A DNA stretch of 64,000 nt from an uncultured Acetatifactor sp. (GCA_910583845.1 CAJUAB010000024.1:1-64000), one strand, 5' to 3'; numbered from the stretch's first letter, positions 14,986-24,199 are shown. Notes: generated by a model from the sequence alone, not told the origin. Numbers and translations: made by a program.

Positions 14986-17265
14986 CTATGTCGGAAGCTG
15001 TCTCTTATAATATTCGATTTCCTGTTCAATTGTTTCCGGCACACGCGTCCCCTCGTTGCGGAGTTTTTGAGTGAGCTTGTTAAAATGACTGAGCCGCTGC
15101 TGGCATTTTACGTCATGGCGGTGGATCAATTCGCCATACATGGGATTGCTCTGTACTTTCTGCCGCACCTCCGGGGAGAAGGGACAGTAAGTAAAGAGAA
15201 TCTGCCGCGCGATTTTATTGAGCCGGGGTGAGGCAGTGCTTTCCAGCTGAATCCACAGCAGGTAATCCCGGATAAACATTTCCTTGAAGCTGTTCTTCGC
15301 GCCCATGAGGCTCTGCCGGATTCTCTCCTTGGCCTCGGGGGACAATTCATTGTTCTTTTTATAGAATTGAATATAGTCGAAGTATTCGCTTGTCAGGGAG
15401 CGCTCCGTGAGATCGTTCCAGCGGGCCCCCTGTACACGTTTGCACATCTCCCAGCGGTAATCCCCCACCAGGCGGATGGTAGTGGTATACAAATCTTCCA
15501 TATGGAAGATGGATATCATCATACGGGAGGGCGTGGTGCGCTTTCTGCCCTCAATTTCCTGCCAGGTGACTCCGCGGATACCCGCGTTGGGCATCAGAAT
15601 GAAATCCGGTAGACATTCCACATGAATGTTTTCCTTCTGAGCCACGGGGCTGTCCATATTCAGAGTCTCACGATAAAATACAGAGTAGTCAATGTTCCGG
15701 ATTTTGTCAAGAACGGAACGGATGTCATCGACCTTCACATAGCTGGCGGACAAATCCCGGAGGATGTTATCCGCGGTGAGCACGGGACAGAAGGTAGTCA
15801 CACGTCCATAGGTGATCTTGTTGACAGTAGGGAACAGATTCTGGAGTTCAAATTCCACCTTGCGCATGGGATTGTCGGAGAGGTCGCGCAGTTCCTGCTC
15901 GGATAATTTCCCGCCGGCCTTCTGCTTATGCAGATAGTCCACATAATCTTCGCCAAACTCGTTGCGGCTGGGCTGCTTTTTGCCCTCGTAAATGCATTTG
16001 ACCCAGTCGAAAAAGGTGTATACTCCCTCGCCGGACAGCCCTTCGGGGCTGTCGATCAGCTGACAGAGACAGGCGCTGTTGGACTCCCCTGCCAGTTCGT
16101 CATCCACATACCCGAAAGTGAGGAACAGCCGGACGGGCAGAGGCAGAGCGCTGTCAGTCAGGGCTTTTTTCAGTGTCTGGTTGTAGATGGAATAGAAGTT
16201 CTCCGTCAGGCGGCGGCGCAGTTTGCATGCCTGTTCGTCCGAGGAGGATTTGTCGGAGAGCTGTTTATAGGCCTCCACATCCTGGCGGAAGGAGGACGCA
16301 GTCTCAATGCCGGCACCGGCATATTCCAGTATTGCGGACAGGGAACCGGCAAGCTGCTCCGCCACTTTGGCGTCGGGGGCATCGGAGGCCGCAGGCTGTT
16401 TTGAACCAAAACGGGACAGATTTTCCCGGAAACTTTGCAGGCGCGCCGCAAGCCGGGCCTTATCCAGCGCCGCATTGCCTGTGAGGGTGGAGACCACGTC
16501 CTGAATTGCCGAATAGATATTGGAGGTGTCCGCGGAGGCCTGGGCCACCTGGCAGAAAAGGCCGGTAAAACAGGAGAACAGATCCTCCCCCTCCGAACTG
16601 ATGTAATAATGTAAGAGCTGTTCCTGATAGTGCAGCTGCTCTTCCAGGGACAGATAGGTCTTGCGGAAATCCAGACTGGCCTTGCGCAGAAATCCTGTGA
16701 CTACAGCGGCTTCCCTGGCCACGGCGGCGCTGGGGTTTGCCGTGAAAATCTGCAGAAGTCCCTGGTAAAAATCGGTCAGCCACATATCGGGGGTTTCCAT
16801 GCCCACATAGGTGGTTACCTGTTCAATATCTGTCAGCTCTCTGGCCGGAAGACCGTACTTGTCGCAGAGCTTCCGGTAAGCGGCCAGATGCTCGTGGAGG
16901 CGGTTGTAGAGGTTGCCGCAGGTCAGCGCGGACTCCTCACAGTGGTTCAGCATCGTACACATCTGTCGGAAGGCGGAGATCAGCGAAAGGCTGGCGACAT
17001 CGGGATTTTTAACGAACAGATCCTGCAGAGCTTCCGGGTTGGGCAGAGGGTAGTTCATGATGTGGACTGCTTCCACCGTCTCATAGCCCAGAAAGTGGAC
17101 TTCCGAGCAGATTTCACAGATGCCGATCACATCGCCTTTCCCGATCGTGTATTCCCCGGTGGGGGAGAATACGCGCACCTTTCCGCTGGTGATCAGGTGA
17201 AGGACAGTCAGAGGCTGTCCGACTTTATAAATGGTTTTTTGCTTGGGTAAATCAACAAATGGCAT
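14986..17265 (-). CDS. Large cyclic-nucleotide-binding-like protein of unknown function
   Basis: A 759-residue cytoplasmic protein. Residues about 8-75 (KTIYKVGQPLTVLHLITSGK, then VRVF, GKGDVIGICEI) match the cupin-like cyclic-nucleotide-binding fold of Crp/Fnr and Eps proteins. The consensus phosphate-binding cassette is not obvious, so ligand binding is uncertain. The remaining 680 residues show no helix-turn-helix, transmembrane segment, kinase, GGDEF or nuclease motif that I recognise; they look mainly helical up to about residue 480, with a more mixed end. ATG 17265 follows AAAGGAG; a longer frame to 17337 lacks a good site. It is divergent from the marR-ABC operon across a 280-bp control region. 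Function unknown. Confidence 0.75.
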   Translation of the reverse strand: MPFVDLPKQKTIYKVGQPLTVLHLITSGKVRVFSPTGEYTIGKGDVIGICEICSEVHFLGYETVEAVHIMNYPLPNPEALQDLFVKNPDVASLSLISAFRQMCTMLNHCEESALTCGNLYNRLHEHLAAYRKLCDKYGLPARELTDIEQVTTYVGMETPDMWLTDFYQGLLQIFTANPSAAVAREAAVVTGFLRKASLDFRKTYLSLEEQLHYQEQLLHYYISSEGEDLFSCFTGLFCQVAQASADTSNIYSAIQDVVSTLTGNAALDKARLAARLQSFRENLSRFGSKQPAASDAPDAKVAEQLAGSLSAILEYAGAGIETASSFRQDVEAYKQLSDKSSSDEQACKLRRRLTENFYSIYNQTLKKALTDSALPLPVRLFLTFGYVDDELAGESNSACLCQLIDSPEGLSGEGVYTFFDWVKCIYEGKKQPSRNEFGEDYVDYLHKQKAGGKLSEQELRDLSDNPMRKVEFELQNLFPTVNKITYGRVTTFCPVLTADNILRDLSASYVKVDDIRSVLDKIRNIDYSVFYRETLNMDSPVAQKENIHVECLPDFILMPNAGIRGVTWQEIEGRKRTTPSRMMISIFHMEDLYTTTIRLVGDYRWEMCKRVQGARWNDLTERSLTSEYFDYIQFYKKNNELSPEAKERIRQSLMGAKNSFKEMFIRDYLLWIQLESTASPRLNKIARQILFTYCPFSPEVRQKVQSNPMYGELIHRHDVKCQQRLSHFNKLTQKLRNEGTRVPETIEQEIEYYKRQLPT

Positions 17266-17357
17266 GGTACAATAAACTCCTTTCAGACATAGGCGCTTAC
17301 GCGCTACGGAGCGGCAGTCCGTCAAAAACAGCCCCAAACCGCTATTCCATGGGCTTA

Positions 17358-17386
17358 ATTATACTCTGATTGACAAAAATACACAA
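17358..17386 (-). promoter_or_regulatory. Promoter of the cNMP-binding-like gene
   Basis: On the minus strand TTGTGT and TATAAT are 17 nt apart, about 93 nt before the start codon. It is back-to-back with the marR promoter, 24 bp apart. Confidence 0.65.
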
Positions 17387-17409
17387 TATGGTTTTCGTAA
17401 ATTTTGCTA

Positions 17410-17438
17410 TTGACAAATAAATTGTTTGGCAGTAAACT
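17410..17438 (+). promoter_or_regulatory. Promoter of marR-ABC operon
   Basis: TTGACA at 17410-17415 and TAAACT at 17433-17438 are 17 nt apart. The -10 box lies inside the second unit of a 15-bp repeat array, so a protein bound to the array would block it. Confidence 0.75.
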
Positions 17439-17521
17439 GTTTACACAAAAACAGTTTACGAGTGAACAGTTCACGGACGAACAGTTCACAGGAGAACTGT
17501 CTGCAATAAATCAGTTTGCGC
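17417..17521 (+). repeat. Seven-unit 15-bp near-palindromic array
   Basis: Seven units centred at 17423, 17438, 17453, 17468, 17483, 17498 and 17513 have exact 15-bp spacing. The core is rAAC-W-GTTy; the best units are the palindromes GTAAAC-T-GTTTAC (17432-17444) and GTGAAC-A-GTTCAC (17462-17474). The first and last units are degenerate. The array runs from the promoter spacer to 28 bp before the marR start codon. Confidence 0.85.
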
Positions 17522-17548
17522 GTGAAAGGTTGCGCGGAAGGGAGGTCC

Positions 17549-18052
17549 ATGGACGGGGGGAACAGCAAATTTCATATGGGGCACCGCATCAGAAAGCTGG
17601 ACAATATGCTCAAGCGGAATATGCAGCTGGCGTTGAACGGACTGGGTGTGGACGAGATGACAGCCATGAACGGTTTTATCATTCAGTATCTGCACCACCA
17701 TGCGGACCAGATCATCTATCAGCGGGATATCGAGAGGGAGTTTAAGATTGGCCGCTCCGCCGTGACCAACATTCTGACCCGCATGGAGGAAAACGGCTTT
17801 ATCCACCGGGAGACGGACGGCAGTGATGCCAGGCTCAAGCGCCTGACCCTGACGGACAAGGGGGAGGAACAGTGTCAGCTGCTGCACGATACCTTTGTGT
17901 GGCTGAACAGCAGTCAGATGGAGGGAATATCTGACGAGGAACAGGAACGGTTTTTCGCCGTTCTGGAGAAGATTGAGGGGAATGCGGGCAGACTGGCCGC
18001 GCGCATTCTGGGGGAGGATGATTCCTGGATACGGGAGATCCGGCCAAGATAA
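17549..18052 (+). CDS. MarR-family transcriptional regulator
   Basis: A 167-residue winged-helix regulator. The DNA-binding part reads QRDIEREFKIGRSAVTNIL (recognition helix) followed by the wing RETDGSDARLKRLTLTDKG. Flanking helices would form the dimer interface. ATG 17549 follows GGAAGGGAGG; a TTG at 17516 in the same frame has no site. It is first in an operon with two ABC exporter half-subunits, the usual layout for a repressor of a drug or peptide exporter. The 15-bp array over its promoter is the probable operator (inference). Confidence 0.9.
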   Translation: MDGGNSKFHMGHRIRKLDNMLKRNMQLALNGLGVDEMTAMNGFIIQYLHHHADQIIYQRDIEREFKIGRSAVTNILTRMEENGFIHRETDGSDARLKRLTLTDKGEEQCQLLHDTFVWLNSSQMEGISDEEQERFFAVLEKIEGNAGRLAARILGEDDSWIREIRPR

Positions 18053-18104
18053 GTCCGTGGCTTGTGAGGGCGGCGGTGAAACAAAAAAATAAGGAGAGTA
18101 AAAA

Positions 18105-19877
18105 ATGCTGAAAACACTAGGAACGCATATCAGGGGGTATGTGAAAGAATCCATTCTCACTCCGGTGTTTATGATCGGAGAGGTGATCATGGAGATGATC
18201 ATTCCGCTGCTTATGGCTTCCATCATCAACGATGGAGTTGAGGCCGGGAATATGCAGCATATTTATCTGATCGGCAGCCTGATGGTGGCAGCGGCGCTGG
18301 TGGGCCTTGCCTTCGGGATCGGAGGGGGCGTGTTCGGGGCCAGGGCTTCCACGGGCTTTGCCAGGAATCTGAGGAAAGCCATGTATGAGAGGATACAGAC
18401 TTTCAGTTTTTCCAACATTGACAAGTTCAGCACAGCGGGGCTGGTGACCAGGCTGACTACGGATGTGACCAACATACAGAACGCCTACCAGATGATTCTG
18501 CGCATGTGTATGCGGGCACCGGTGAGTCTGATCTGCGCCATGGTCATGTCTTTCTACATCAGCCCCAGACTGGCCAGCATCTACCTGGTGGCGGTGCTGC
18601 TTCTGGGCTGTGTGCTGGGGCTGATCGTGACGGGGGCCATGAAGTATTTCAGTCAGGCCTTTCCCAAGTACGATGCCCTGAACGAGAGTGTGCAGGAAAA
18701 TGTTTCCGCCATCCGTGTGGTCAAGGCCTATGTGCGGGAGGACTATGAGAAGGAGAAATTCAAAAAGGCCAGCGACGGCATCTACAGGATTTTCTGCAAG
18801 GCGGAGGGCATCGTGGCCTGGAACGGACCGGTGATGAATCTGACGGTGTACAGCTGTATTATCCTGATCAGCTGGATCGGGGCCAGACTGATCGTGCAGG
18901 GCAGCCTGGAGACGGGGGATTTGATGGCTCTGCTGACCTATTGTATGACGATTCTGATGAACCTGATGATGCTGTCCATGATTTTTGTCATGATGACCAT
19001 GTCCGCCGCCAGCGCCAGACGAATCAGCGAAGTCCTCAATGAGGAACCGGACCTGGCCAACCCCGGGGAGCCGGTCACGGAGGTGGCCCACGGCGGTATT
19101 ACGTTTGATCATGTGTCCTTCCGCTATAAAAAGGACGCGGATGCCCCGGTGCTGAAAAATATCAACCTGGAAATCAGGTCCGGTGAGACCATCGGCATTA
19201 TCGGCGGCACCGGCAGCGCCAAATCCACGCTGGTCAATCTGATCAGCCGCCTATACGATGTGACGGAAGGGAGGCTTCTGGTGGGCGGCGTGGATGTGCG
19301 TGACTATGATATGGAGGTGCTGCGAAACCAGGTGGCCGTGGTGCTGCAGAACAATGTGCTCTTCTCCGGTACCATTCTGGAGAATCTGCGCTGGGGAGAT
19401 CTGGAGGCCAGCGAAGAGGAATGTGTTCATGCCTGTAAACTGGCCTGCGCGGACGAGTTTATCCGGAGGATGCCGGAGGGCTACCATACTTATATCGAGC
19501 AGGGGGGAACCAATGTGTCCGGGGGACAGAAACAGAGGCTGTGTATCGCCAGGGCGCTGTTGAAGAAACCGAAGATCCTCATTCTGGACGATTCCACCAG
19601 CGCGGTGGACACCGCCACGGATGCCCGCATCCGAAAGGCTTTTGCCCGGGAGATTCCGGGTACAACCAAGCTGATCATCGCCCAGCGGATATCCAGTGTG
19701 GAACATGCAGACCGGATTATCGTCATGCATGAGGGAGAGATCGACGGATTCGGAACCCATGAACAGCTGCTGGCTTCCAACGAAATATACAGGGATGTCT
19801 ATGAATCCCAGACCAATGGGAGCGGCGATTTTGACGAGGGCGCGGGAGAGAACGCCGACGGGAAAGGAGGGATGTAG
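18105..19877 (+). CDS. ABC exporter half-subunit with degenerate ATP site
   Basis: A 590-residue fused membrane-ATPase subunit: six transmembrane helices over about residues 1-310, then an ATPase domain. The Walker A is GGTGSAKST and the Walker B ends LILDDSTSAVD, so the usual catalytic Glu is Asp. The signature VSGGQKQRL is intact. This is the pattern of the first subunit of heterodimeric exporters such as BmrC/BmrD, where one of the two ATP sites is non-catalytic. The gene lies 52 nt after marR and 2 nt before its partner. Substrate cannot be told; drugs, lipids or peptides are possible. Confidence 0.9.
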   Translation: MLKTLGTHIRGYVKESILTPVFMIGEVIMEMIIPLLMASIINDGVEAGNMQHIYLIGSLMVAAALVGLAFGIGGGVFGARASTGFARNLRKAMYERIQTFSFSNIDKFSTAGLVTRLTTDVTNIQNAYQMILRMCMRAPVSLICAMVMSFYISPRLASIYLVAVLLLGCVLGLIVTGAMKYFSQAFPKYDALNESVQENVSAIRVVKAYVREDYEKEKFKKASDGIYRIFCKAEGIVAWNGPVMNLTVYSCIILISWIGARLIVQGSLETGDLMALLTYCMTILMNLMMLSMIFVMMTMSAASARRISEVLNEEPDLANPGEPVTEVAHGGITFDHVSFRYKKDADAPVLKNINLEIRSGETIGIIGGTGSAKSTLVNLISRLYDVTEGRLLVGGVDVRDYDMEVLRNQVAVVLQNNVLFSGTILENLRWGDLEASEEECVHACKLACADEFIRRMPEGYHTYIEQGGTNVSGGQKQRLCIARALLKKPKILILDDSTSAVDTATDARIRKAFAREIPGTTKLIIAQRISSVEHADRIIVMHEGEIDGFGTHEQLLASNEIYRDVYESQTNGSGDFDEGAGENADGKGGM

Positions 19878-19879
19878 TC

Positions 19880-21859
19880 ATGGCGCGGGAGAAAGCATCT
19901 CAGGCGGATCAGACTTTACATCAGGGCGCAGGCGCGTCCGGGGCTTCCAGGGGGCCTCATGGACCCGGCGGCCCCAGAGGGGCCAGAGGTCCCAGACCCA
20001 AAATCGAGAATCCAGGCAGGCTTCTTAAGAGGGTGCTGGGCTACACTTTCAAGGACTATGCCGTTCACTGGATCGTGGTGGTGGTCTGTATCGTGACGAC
20101 CGTGCTTGCCACTTTGCAGGGAACTCTGTTTATGAGAACACTGATTGACGACTATATCGTGCCTCTGCTGGGACAGCAGAATCCGGATTTCGGCCCTCTG
20201 GCAGGCGCCATCGGCAGAGTGGCCTGCTTCTACGGTCTGGGCGTACTGGCGTCCTTTACCCAGTCCAGGCTGATGATCTATGTGACCCAGGGCACCATGA
20301 AGAATCTGCGGGACGATTTATTTGAAAAAATGGAGGAACTGCCCATCCGGTATTTTGACACTCACGCCCACGGAGATATCATGTCCATCTATACCAACGA
20401 TATTGATACCATGCGGCAGATGGTCAGCCAGAGCGTTCCCCAGCTGGCCAGCAGCGCCATCAGTGTGGTCTCCACGCTGGTCTCCATGCTGGTGCTGGAC
20501 ATACCGCTGACGCTGGTGACGCTTTTTATGGTGGCGGTGATGATTCTGGCGGCCCGGAAGGTCGGGTCTCTGTCCGGCCGGTTTTTCCTGGCCCAGCAGA
20601 GGGACCTGGGACAGCTTAACGGCTGTATCGAGGAGACCATGACAGGACAGAAGGTAGTGAAGGTGTTCTGTCATGAAGAGGAGAGCCTGAAACAGTTCAA
20701 TGAACTCAATGACAGACTGTGCGACAGCGCTTACAGGGCCAATAAGTTCGGCAATATTATGGGGCCCATCAACGCCCAGCTGGGAAATCTGAGCTATGTG
20801 GTGTGCGCGGTGGCCGGAGGCATGCTGGCGATCACCGGAATATCGGGTTTATCTCTGGGAGATCTGGCGGCGTTTCTGACATTGAATAAATCCTTCAGCA
20901 TGCCCATCAATCAGATCACCATGCAGTTCAACAGCATCATTATGGCTCTGGCCGGCGCGGAGCGGATTTTCCGGCTCATGGACGAGACGCCGGAGGTGGA
21001 TGAAGGCTATGTGGAGCTGGTCAACGCGGAGAGAAACGAGCGGCAGGAGATCGTGGAGTCCGGGAAGCGCACCGGCCTCTGGGCTTGGAAACACTATCAC
21101 AAAGACAGCGACACTGTGACCTATACGGAACTGAAAGGGGACGTGGTGTTTGACCATGTGGATTTCGGATACACGGACGAGAAAATGATCCTGCACGATA
21201 TCCAGCTTTATGCCCAGCCGGGGCAGAAGATTGCCTTTGTGGGTTCCACGGGCGCGGGCAAGACCACCATCACCAATCTGATCAACCGTTTCTACAGCAT
21301 TCAGGACGGGAAGATCCGGTACGACGGCATCAATGTCAACAAGATCAAACTGGACCATCTGCGGCGTTCCTTGGGAATCGTACTGCAGGATACCCATCTG
21401 TTTACAGGCACGGTCATGGAGAATATCCGCTATGGCAAGCTGGACGCCACAGAGGAGGAAGTGATTCAGGCAGCCCGGCTGGCCAACGCGGACGGCTTTA
21501 TCCGTCGCCTGCCGGAGGGGTACAATACCATGCTGCACGGGGACGGCGCGAATTTAAGCCAGGGGCAGCGCCAGCTGCTGGCCATTGCCCGGGCGGCCAT
21601 AGCCGACCCGCCGGTGCTGATTCTGGACGAAGCCACCAGCTCCATCGACACCCGCACAGAGCGGATCGTGCAGGACGGTATGGATAAGCTGATGAAGGGG
21701 AGGACTACCTTTGTGATCGCCCACAGGCTTTCCACGGTGCGCAATTCCGACTGCATCATGGTGCTGGAGCAGGGACGGATCATTGAGCGGGGAACCCACG
21801 ACCAGCTGCTGGAGGAAAAAGGAAAATATTATCAGCTGTACACGGGCTTGCAGGCATAG
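19880..21859 (+). CDS. ABC exporter half-subunit, catalytic partner
   Basis: A 659-residue exporter subunit. A Gly/Pro/Arg-rich cytoplasmic extension of about 50 residues (GPGGPRGARGPRPK) precedes six transmembrane helices and the ATPase domain. Walker A is GSTGAGKTT and Walker B LILDEATSSID, both canonical, while the signature is LSQGQ rather than LSGGQ. Its Walker motifs pair with the intact signature of the first subunit, giving one consensus site; the other site is degenerate on both sides. An insert of about 40 residues sits just before the ATPase domain. The start is 2 nt after the first subunit's stop. A strong terminator ends the operon. Confidence 0.9.
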   Translation: MAREKASQADQTLHQGAGASGASRGPHGPGGPRGARGPRPKIENPGRLLKRVLGYTFKDYAVHWIVVVVCIVTTVLATLQGTLFMRTLIDDYIVPLLGQQNPDFGPLAGAIGRVACFYGLGVLASFTQSRLMIYVTQGTMKNLRDDLFEKMEELPIRYFDTHAHGDIMSIYTNDIDTMRQMVSQSVPQLASSAISVVSTLVSMLVLDIPLTLVTLFMVAVMILAARKVGSLSGRFFLAQQRDLGQLNGCIEETMTGQKVVKVFCHEEESLKQFNELNDRLCDSAYRANKFGNIMGPINAQLGNLSYVVCAVAGGMLAITGISGLSLGDLAAFLTLNKSFSMPINQITMQFNSIIMALAGAERIFRLMDETPEVDEGYVELVNAERNERQEIVESGKRTGLWAWKHYHKDSDTVTYTELKGDVVFDHVDFGYTDEKMILHDIQLYAQPGQKIAFVGSTGAGKTTITNLINRFYSIQDGKIRYDGINVNKIKLDHLRRSLGIVLQDTHLFTGTVMENIRYGKLDATEEEVIQAARLANADGFIRRLPEGYNTMLHGDGANLSQGQRQLLAIARAAIADPPVLILDEATSSIDTRTERIVQDGMDKLMKGRTTFVIAHRLSTVRNSDCIMVLEQGRIIERGTHDQLLEEKGKYYQLYTGLQA

Positions 21860-21862
21860 CGC

Positions 21863-21946
21863 TCTATCCTGCCAGTCATCGCACTGCCAGGATGGAGCAC
21901 CAGAGCGGGATTTGTCCCCCCGAAGAGATTCAGGGGGACTTTTTTT
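21863..21946 (+). terminator. Terminator of the marR-ABC operon
   Basis: GTCCCCC (21914-21920) pairs with GGGGGAC (21933-21939), followed by seven T. Just upstream a second hairpin, ATCCTGCCAGT with ACTGCCAGGAT (21866-21893), has one mismatch. Confidence 0.85.
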
Positions 21947-21970
21947 CTCTGTTTTTTTACAGAAAACTCT

Positions 21971-21998
21971 TTGCTTTTTGAAAAAGGGATGGTATACT
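21971..21998 (+). promoter_or_regulatory. Promoter of the TTG-start gene and tetR group
   Basis: TTGCTT at 21971-21976 and TATACT at 21993-21998 are 16 nt apart, about 75 nt before the TTG start. CGGTC occurs twice shortly downstream (22003 and 22022 region) and might be a regulator site; this is weak. Confidence 0.5.
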
Positions 21999-22074
21999 AA
22001 AACGGTCAGATAGTAATCAATCGGTCCGCGCGCCCACAGGCAACAGGCGGAGCGAAAACAGGAGGTAGGCAGCA

Positions 22075-22554
22075 TTGAATCAGGAATACATGCGCGAGTT
22101 ATCGAGACAGTACAAGGAGGCGCTGACACCCTTTTTGCGGTATCTGCCATGGTTCGAGGAGCATGCGGGCATGCGGACGGGTTCTGAGTATAACGGGAAG
22201 CAGGACGGCAATAATACCATGTCTTTTCCGGTATATGACAGCACCCTGCTCAGTTTTGTGAAGGAGGCGGGGAAATCCTCTTTTATGAATCGAAATTACG
22301 CTTACATATACACCCGTAAGCACATGAGAACCCCGGAGGATGAGCGCAGGGTTATCAAGACGGCTACAATCCAGGAGTGGGATGTGCTGTGCGGCATTCT
22401 GTCAAAGTATGTGCTGGGCGGCAATGCCAAGGCATATCTGTGGACCCAGGCCGTGCAGGAGAATATTTTCCTTATGGTGCTGGAGAAAATGCAGGAGATT
22501 GTGGAGTACTGGGACCGGCGTCTGGAGCGGGAAGAGAGAATCCAGGGCAGGTAA
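22075..22554 (+). CDS. Uncharacterised 159-residue protein with TTG start
   Basis: A soluble helical protein beginning MNQEYMRELSRQYKEAL. Notable parts are YDSTLLSFVKEAG, NYAYIYTRKH and the C-terminal LWTQAVQENIFLMVLEKMQ. The TTG at 22075 is chosen because AGGAGG lies 9 nt upstream; the first ATG (22090) has no comparable site. No catalytic motif, signal or membrane span is visible. It precedes tetR by about 40 nt and probably shares its transcript. I do not recognise a function; the layout suggests a conserved lachnospiraceal family. Confidence 0.65.
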   Translation: MNQEYMRELSRQYKEALTPFLRYLPWFEEHAGMRTGSEYNGKQDGNNTMSFPVYDSTLLSFVKEAGKSSFMNRNYAYIYTRKHMRTPEDERRVIKTATIQEWDVLCGILSKYVLGGNAKAYLWTQAVQENIFLMVLEKMQEIVEYWDRRLEREERIQGR

Positions 22555-22593
22555 GAGCGTATTGGGAGACTGTTCTTAAGAGTGGAGAGGCAG

Positions 22594-23178
22594 ATGGGAG
22601 AAAAATCGCTACAGAAGAGGAAGTACATTTTGGAGACTGCCCGCAGGGTATTCATGGAGAAAGGCTACAAGAGAGTGACCATGAAGGACATTGTGGAGGC
22701 CTGTGAGATCAGCCGGGGCGGCTTGTACCTCTACTTCAACAGCACTGCCGAGATCTTTCTGGAGGTACTTAAGCTGGAGAGCCAGGAGGCGGATGATGTG
22801 TTTTCGGACAGCATCACCGAAGATGCCACCGCCACGGATATATTGACGCTGTTTCTGAAGGAACAGAAAAAGGAGCTGCTGCGCAAAAAGGACACACTAA
22901 CCCAGGCCACTTATGAATTTTATTTTGAAAACGAACTGCCCAAAAAGGATAATATCCTGAAAAAGCAGTTTGATTCGGCGGTAAAGATCATACAGAAGCT
23001 CATAGAGAACGGCGTGGAGAACGCGGAATTTTACTGTGAGGACTGTGAGGGGACGGCCCGCAATATCATGTATGTGCTGGAGGGGCTCAAGATCAATGCT
23101 CAGACCATCGGCATTACGGCACAGGCCGTGGACAGGGAATTTGAGTATATTCTGACTGCCCTGGGAATGGAAGACTAG
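22594..23178 (+). CDS. TetR-family transcriptional regulator
   Basis: A 194-residue regulator. The N-terminal domain is a standard TetR helix-turn-helix: RKYILETARRVFMEKGYKRV, then TMKDIVEACEISRGGLYLYF. The C-terminal ligand-binding domain is variable and unassigned. ATG 22594 is preceded closely by GGAGAGG; GTG 22582 in frame is an alternative that would add four residues. It sits directly upstream of the two M14-type genes and may control them (inference from order). Confidence 0.85.
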   Translation: MGEKSLQKRKYILETARRVFMEKGYKRVTMKDIVEACEISRGGLYLYFNSTAEIFLEVLKLESQEADDVFSDSITEDATATDILTLFLKEQKKELLRKKDTLTQATYEFYFENELPKKDNILKKQFDSAVKIIQKLIENGVENAEFYCEDCEGTARNIMYVLEGLKINAQTIGITAQAVDREFEYILTALGMED

Positions 23179-23263
23179 AACGTGCTCCTGCCGGTGGCGG
23201 CGGGGGCATATTTTATGGGAAAGCGCGGAACGCGGGGAAGCAAAAAGAGCGGGAGAACCTATC

Positions 23264-24199
23264 ATGATTGAGACAATCGCGTCCCTGGAACTGCCGGTGG
23301 AAGAGCATCTGGCCATTCGCAGGAACAGGATCTGCTATAAGGAAGACATAAAATCGCTGGGACGTGTGGCCGTGGTTTCCGGCACCCACGGAGATGAACT
23401 GGAAGGACAGTATATCTGTTATGAAGTGGCCCGGCGTATCGCTCTGTGCCCGGAACATCTGACGGGGGTCGTGGATATCTATCCTGCGCTGAACCCGCTG
23501 GGAGTGGATCTGGCCAGCAAGGTTCTGCCCGTCACCGGCATGGATCTGAACCGCATGTTCCCGGGCAGCAGAAACGGCAATGCCATGGAACAGATGACGG
23601 CGGCGGTGGTGGAGGACCTGATCGGCACGGATCTGTGTGTCGATGTGCATTCCAGCGACATTTTTGTACAGGAGATTCCCCAGGTGAGACTGAGCGGGGA
23701 ATTCGCGGAGAGGATGCTGCCCTTTGCCAAACTGATGAACGTGGATGTGATCTGGATGAATGCCACCGCCACGGTTCACGAGGCCACGCTGGCCCATTCC
23801 CTGAACAGTATGGGAGTGCCCACCATGGTGGTGGAACTGGGGCAGGGCAACAGTATCAACATCCCCTATGGAAATCAGGTGGTGGATGGGATTTTCAATG
23901 TGATGCACGAGATGGGGATATGGAAGGGGGAAGTCTCTCCCACCCAGCTGCCCGCCATCTCCAGCGACGGCAAGGTGGAGTTTATCCGCAGCGACGTGGA
24001 GGGGATATTCCTTCCCAGAAACAAGCACAATCATTTTGTATGTGTGGGGGAACTGATCGGGGAGATCGTGGACCCCATGACGGGACAGGTCAAAAGACAG
24101 GTGGCGGCGGGGAAAGACGGCCTGCTGTTTACTCTGCGGAATTATCCGGTGGTCTATGAAGGGGACCTTCTGGCCCGGATTCTGACAGGCATCGTGTGA
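23264..24199 (+). CDS. AstE/AspA-type zinc carboxypeptidase-like hydrolase (intact site)
   Basis: A 311-residue member of the succinylglutamate desuccinylase/aspartoacylase group (M14 fold), which cleaves N-acyl amino acids or similar amides with one zinc. Expected ligands are His42 and Glu45 in SGTHGDELEG and His129 in CVDVHSS. The substrate-binding DLNRMFPG is at residues 94-101, and a likely catalytic Glu191 is in MVVELGQG. The C-terminal third (about 230-311) resembles the beta-barrel cap of this family. Its neighbour at 24400 has the same length but has lost these residues. Substrate unknown. Confidence 0.85.
   Translation: MIETIASLELPVEEHLAIRRNRICYKEDIKSLGRVAVVSGTHGDELEGQYICYEVARRIALCPEHLTGVVDIYPALNPLGVDLASKVLPVTGMDLNRMFPGSRNGNAMEQMTAAVVEDLIGTDLCVDVHSSDIFVQEIPQVRLSGEFAERMLPFAKLMNVDVIWMNATATVHEATLAHSLNSMGVPTMVVELGQGNSINIPYGNQVVDGIFNVMHEMGIWKGEVSPTQLPAISSDGKVEFIRSDVEGIFLPRNKHNHFVCVGELIGEIVDPMTGQVKRQVAAGKDGLLFTLRNYPVVYEGDLLARILTGIV

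Noticed and set aside
17404..17548. ORF encoding pentapeptide-like repeats (KLFTQ, QFTSE, QFTDE)
   Set aside because: The pattern follows from the 15-bp DNA repeats being five codons long. It has no ribosome binding site and overlaps the promoter.
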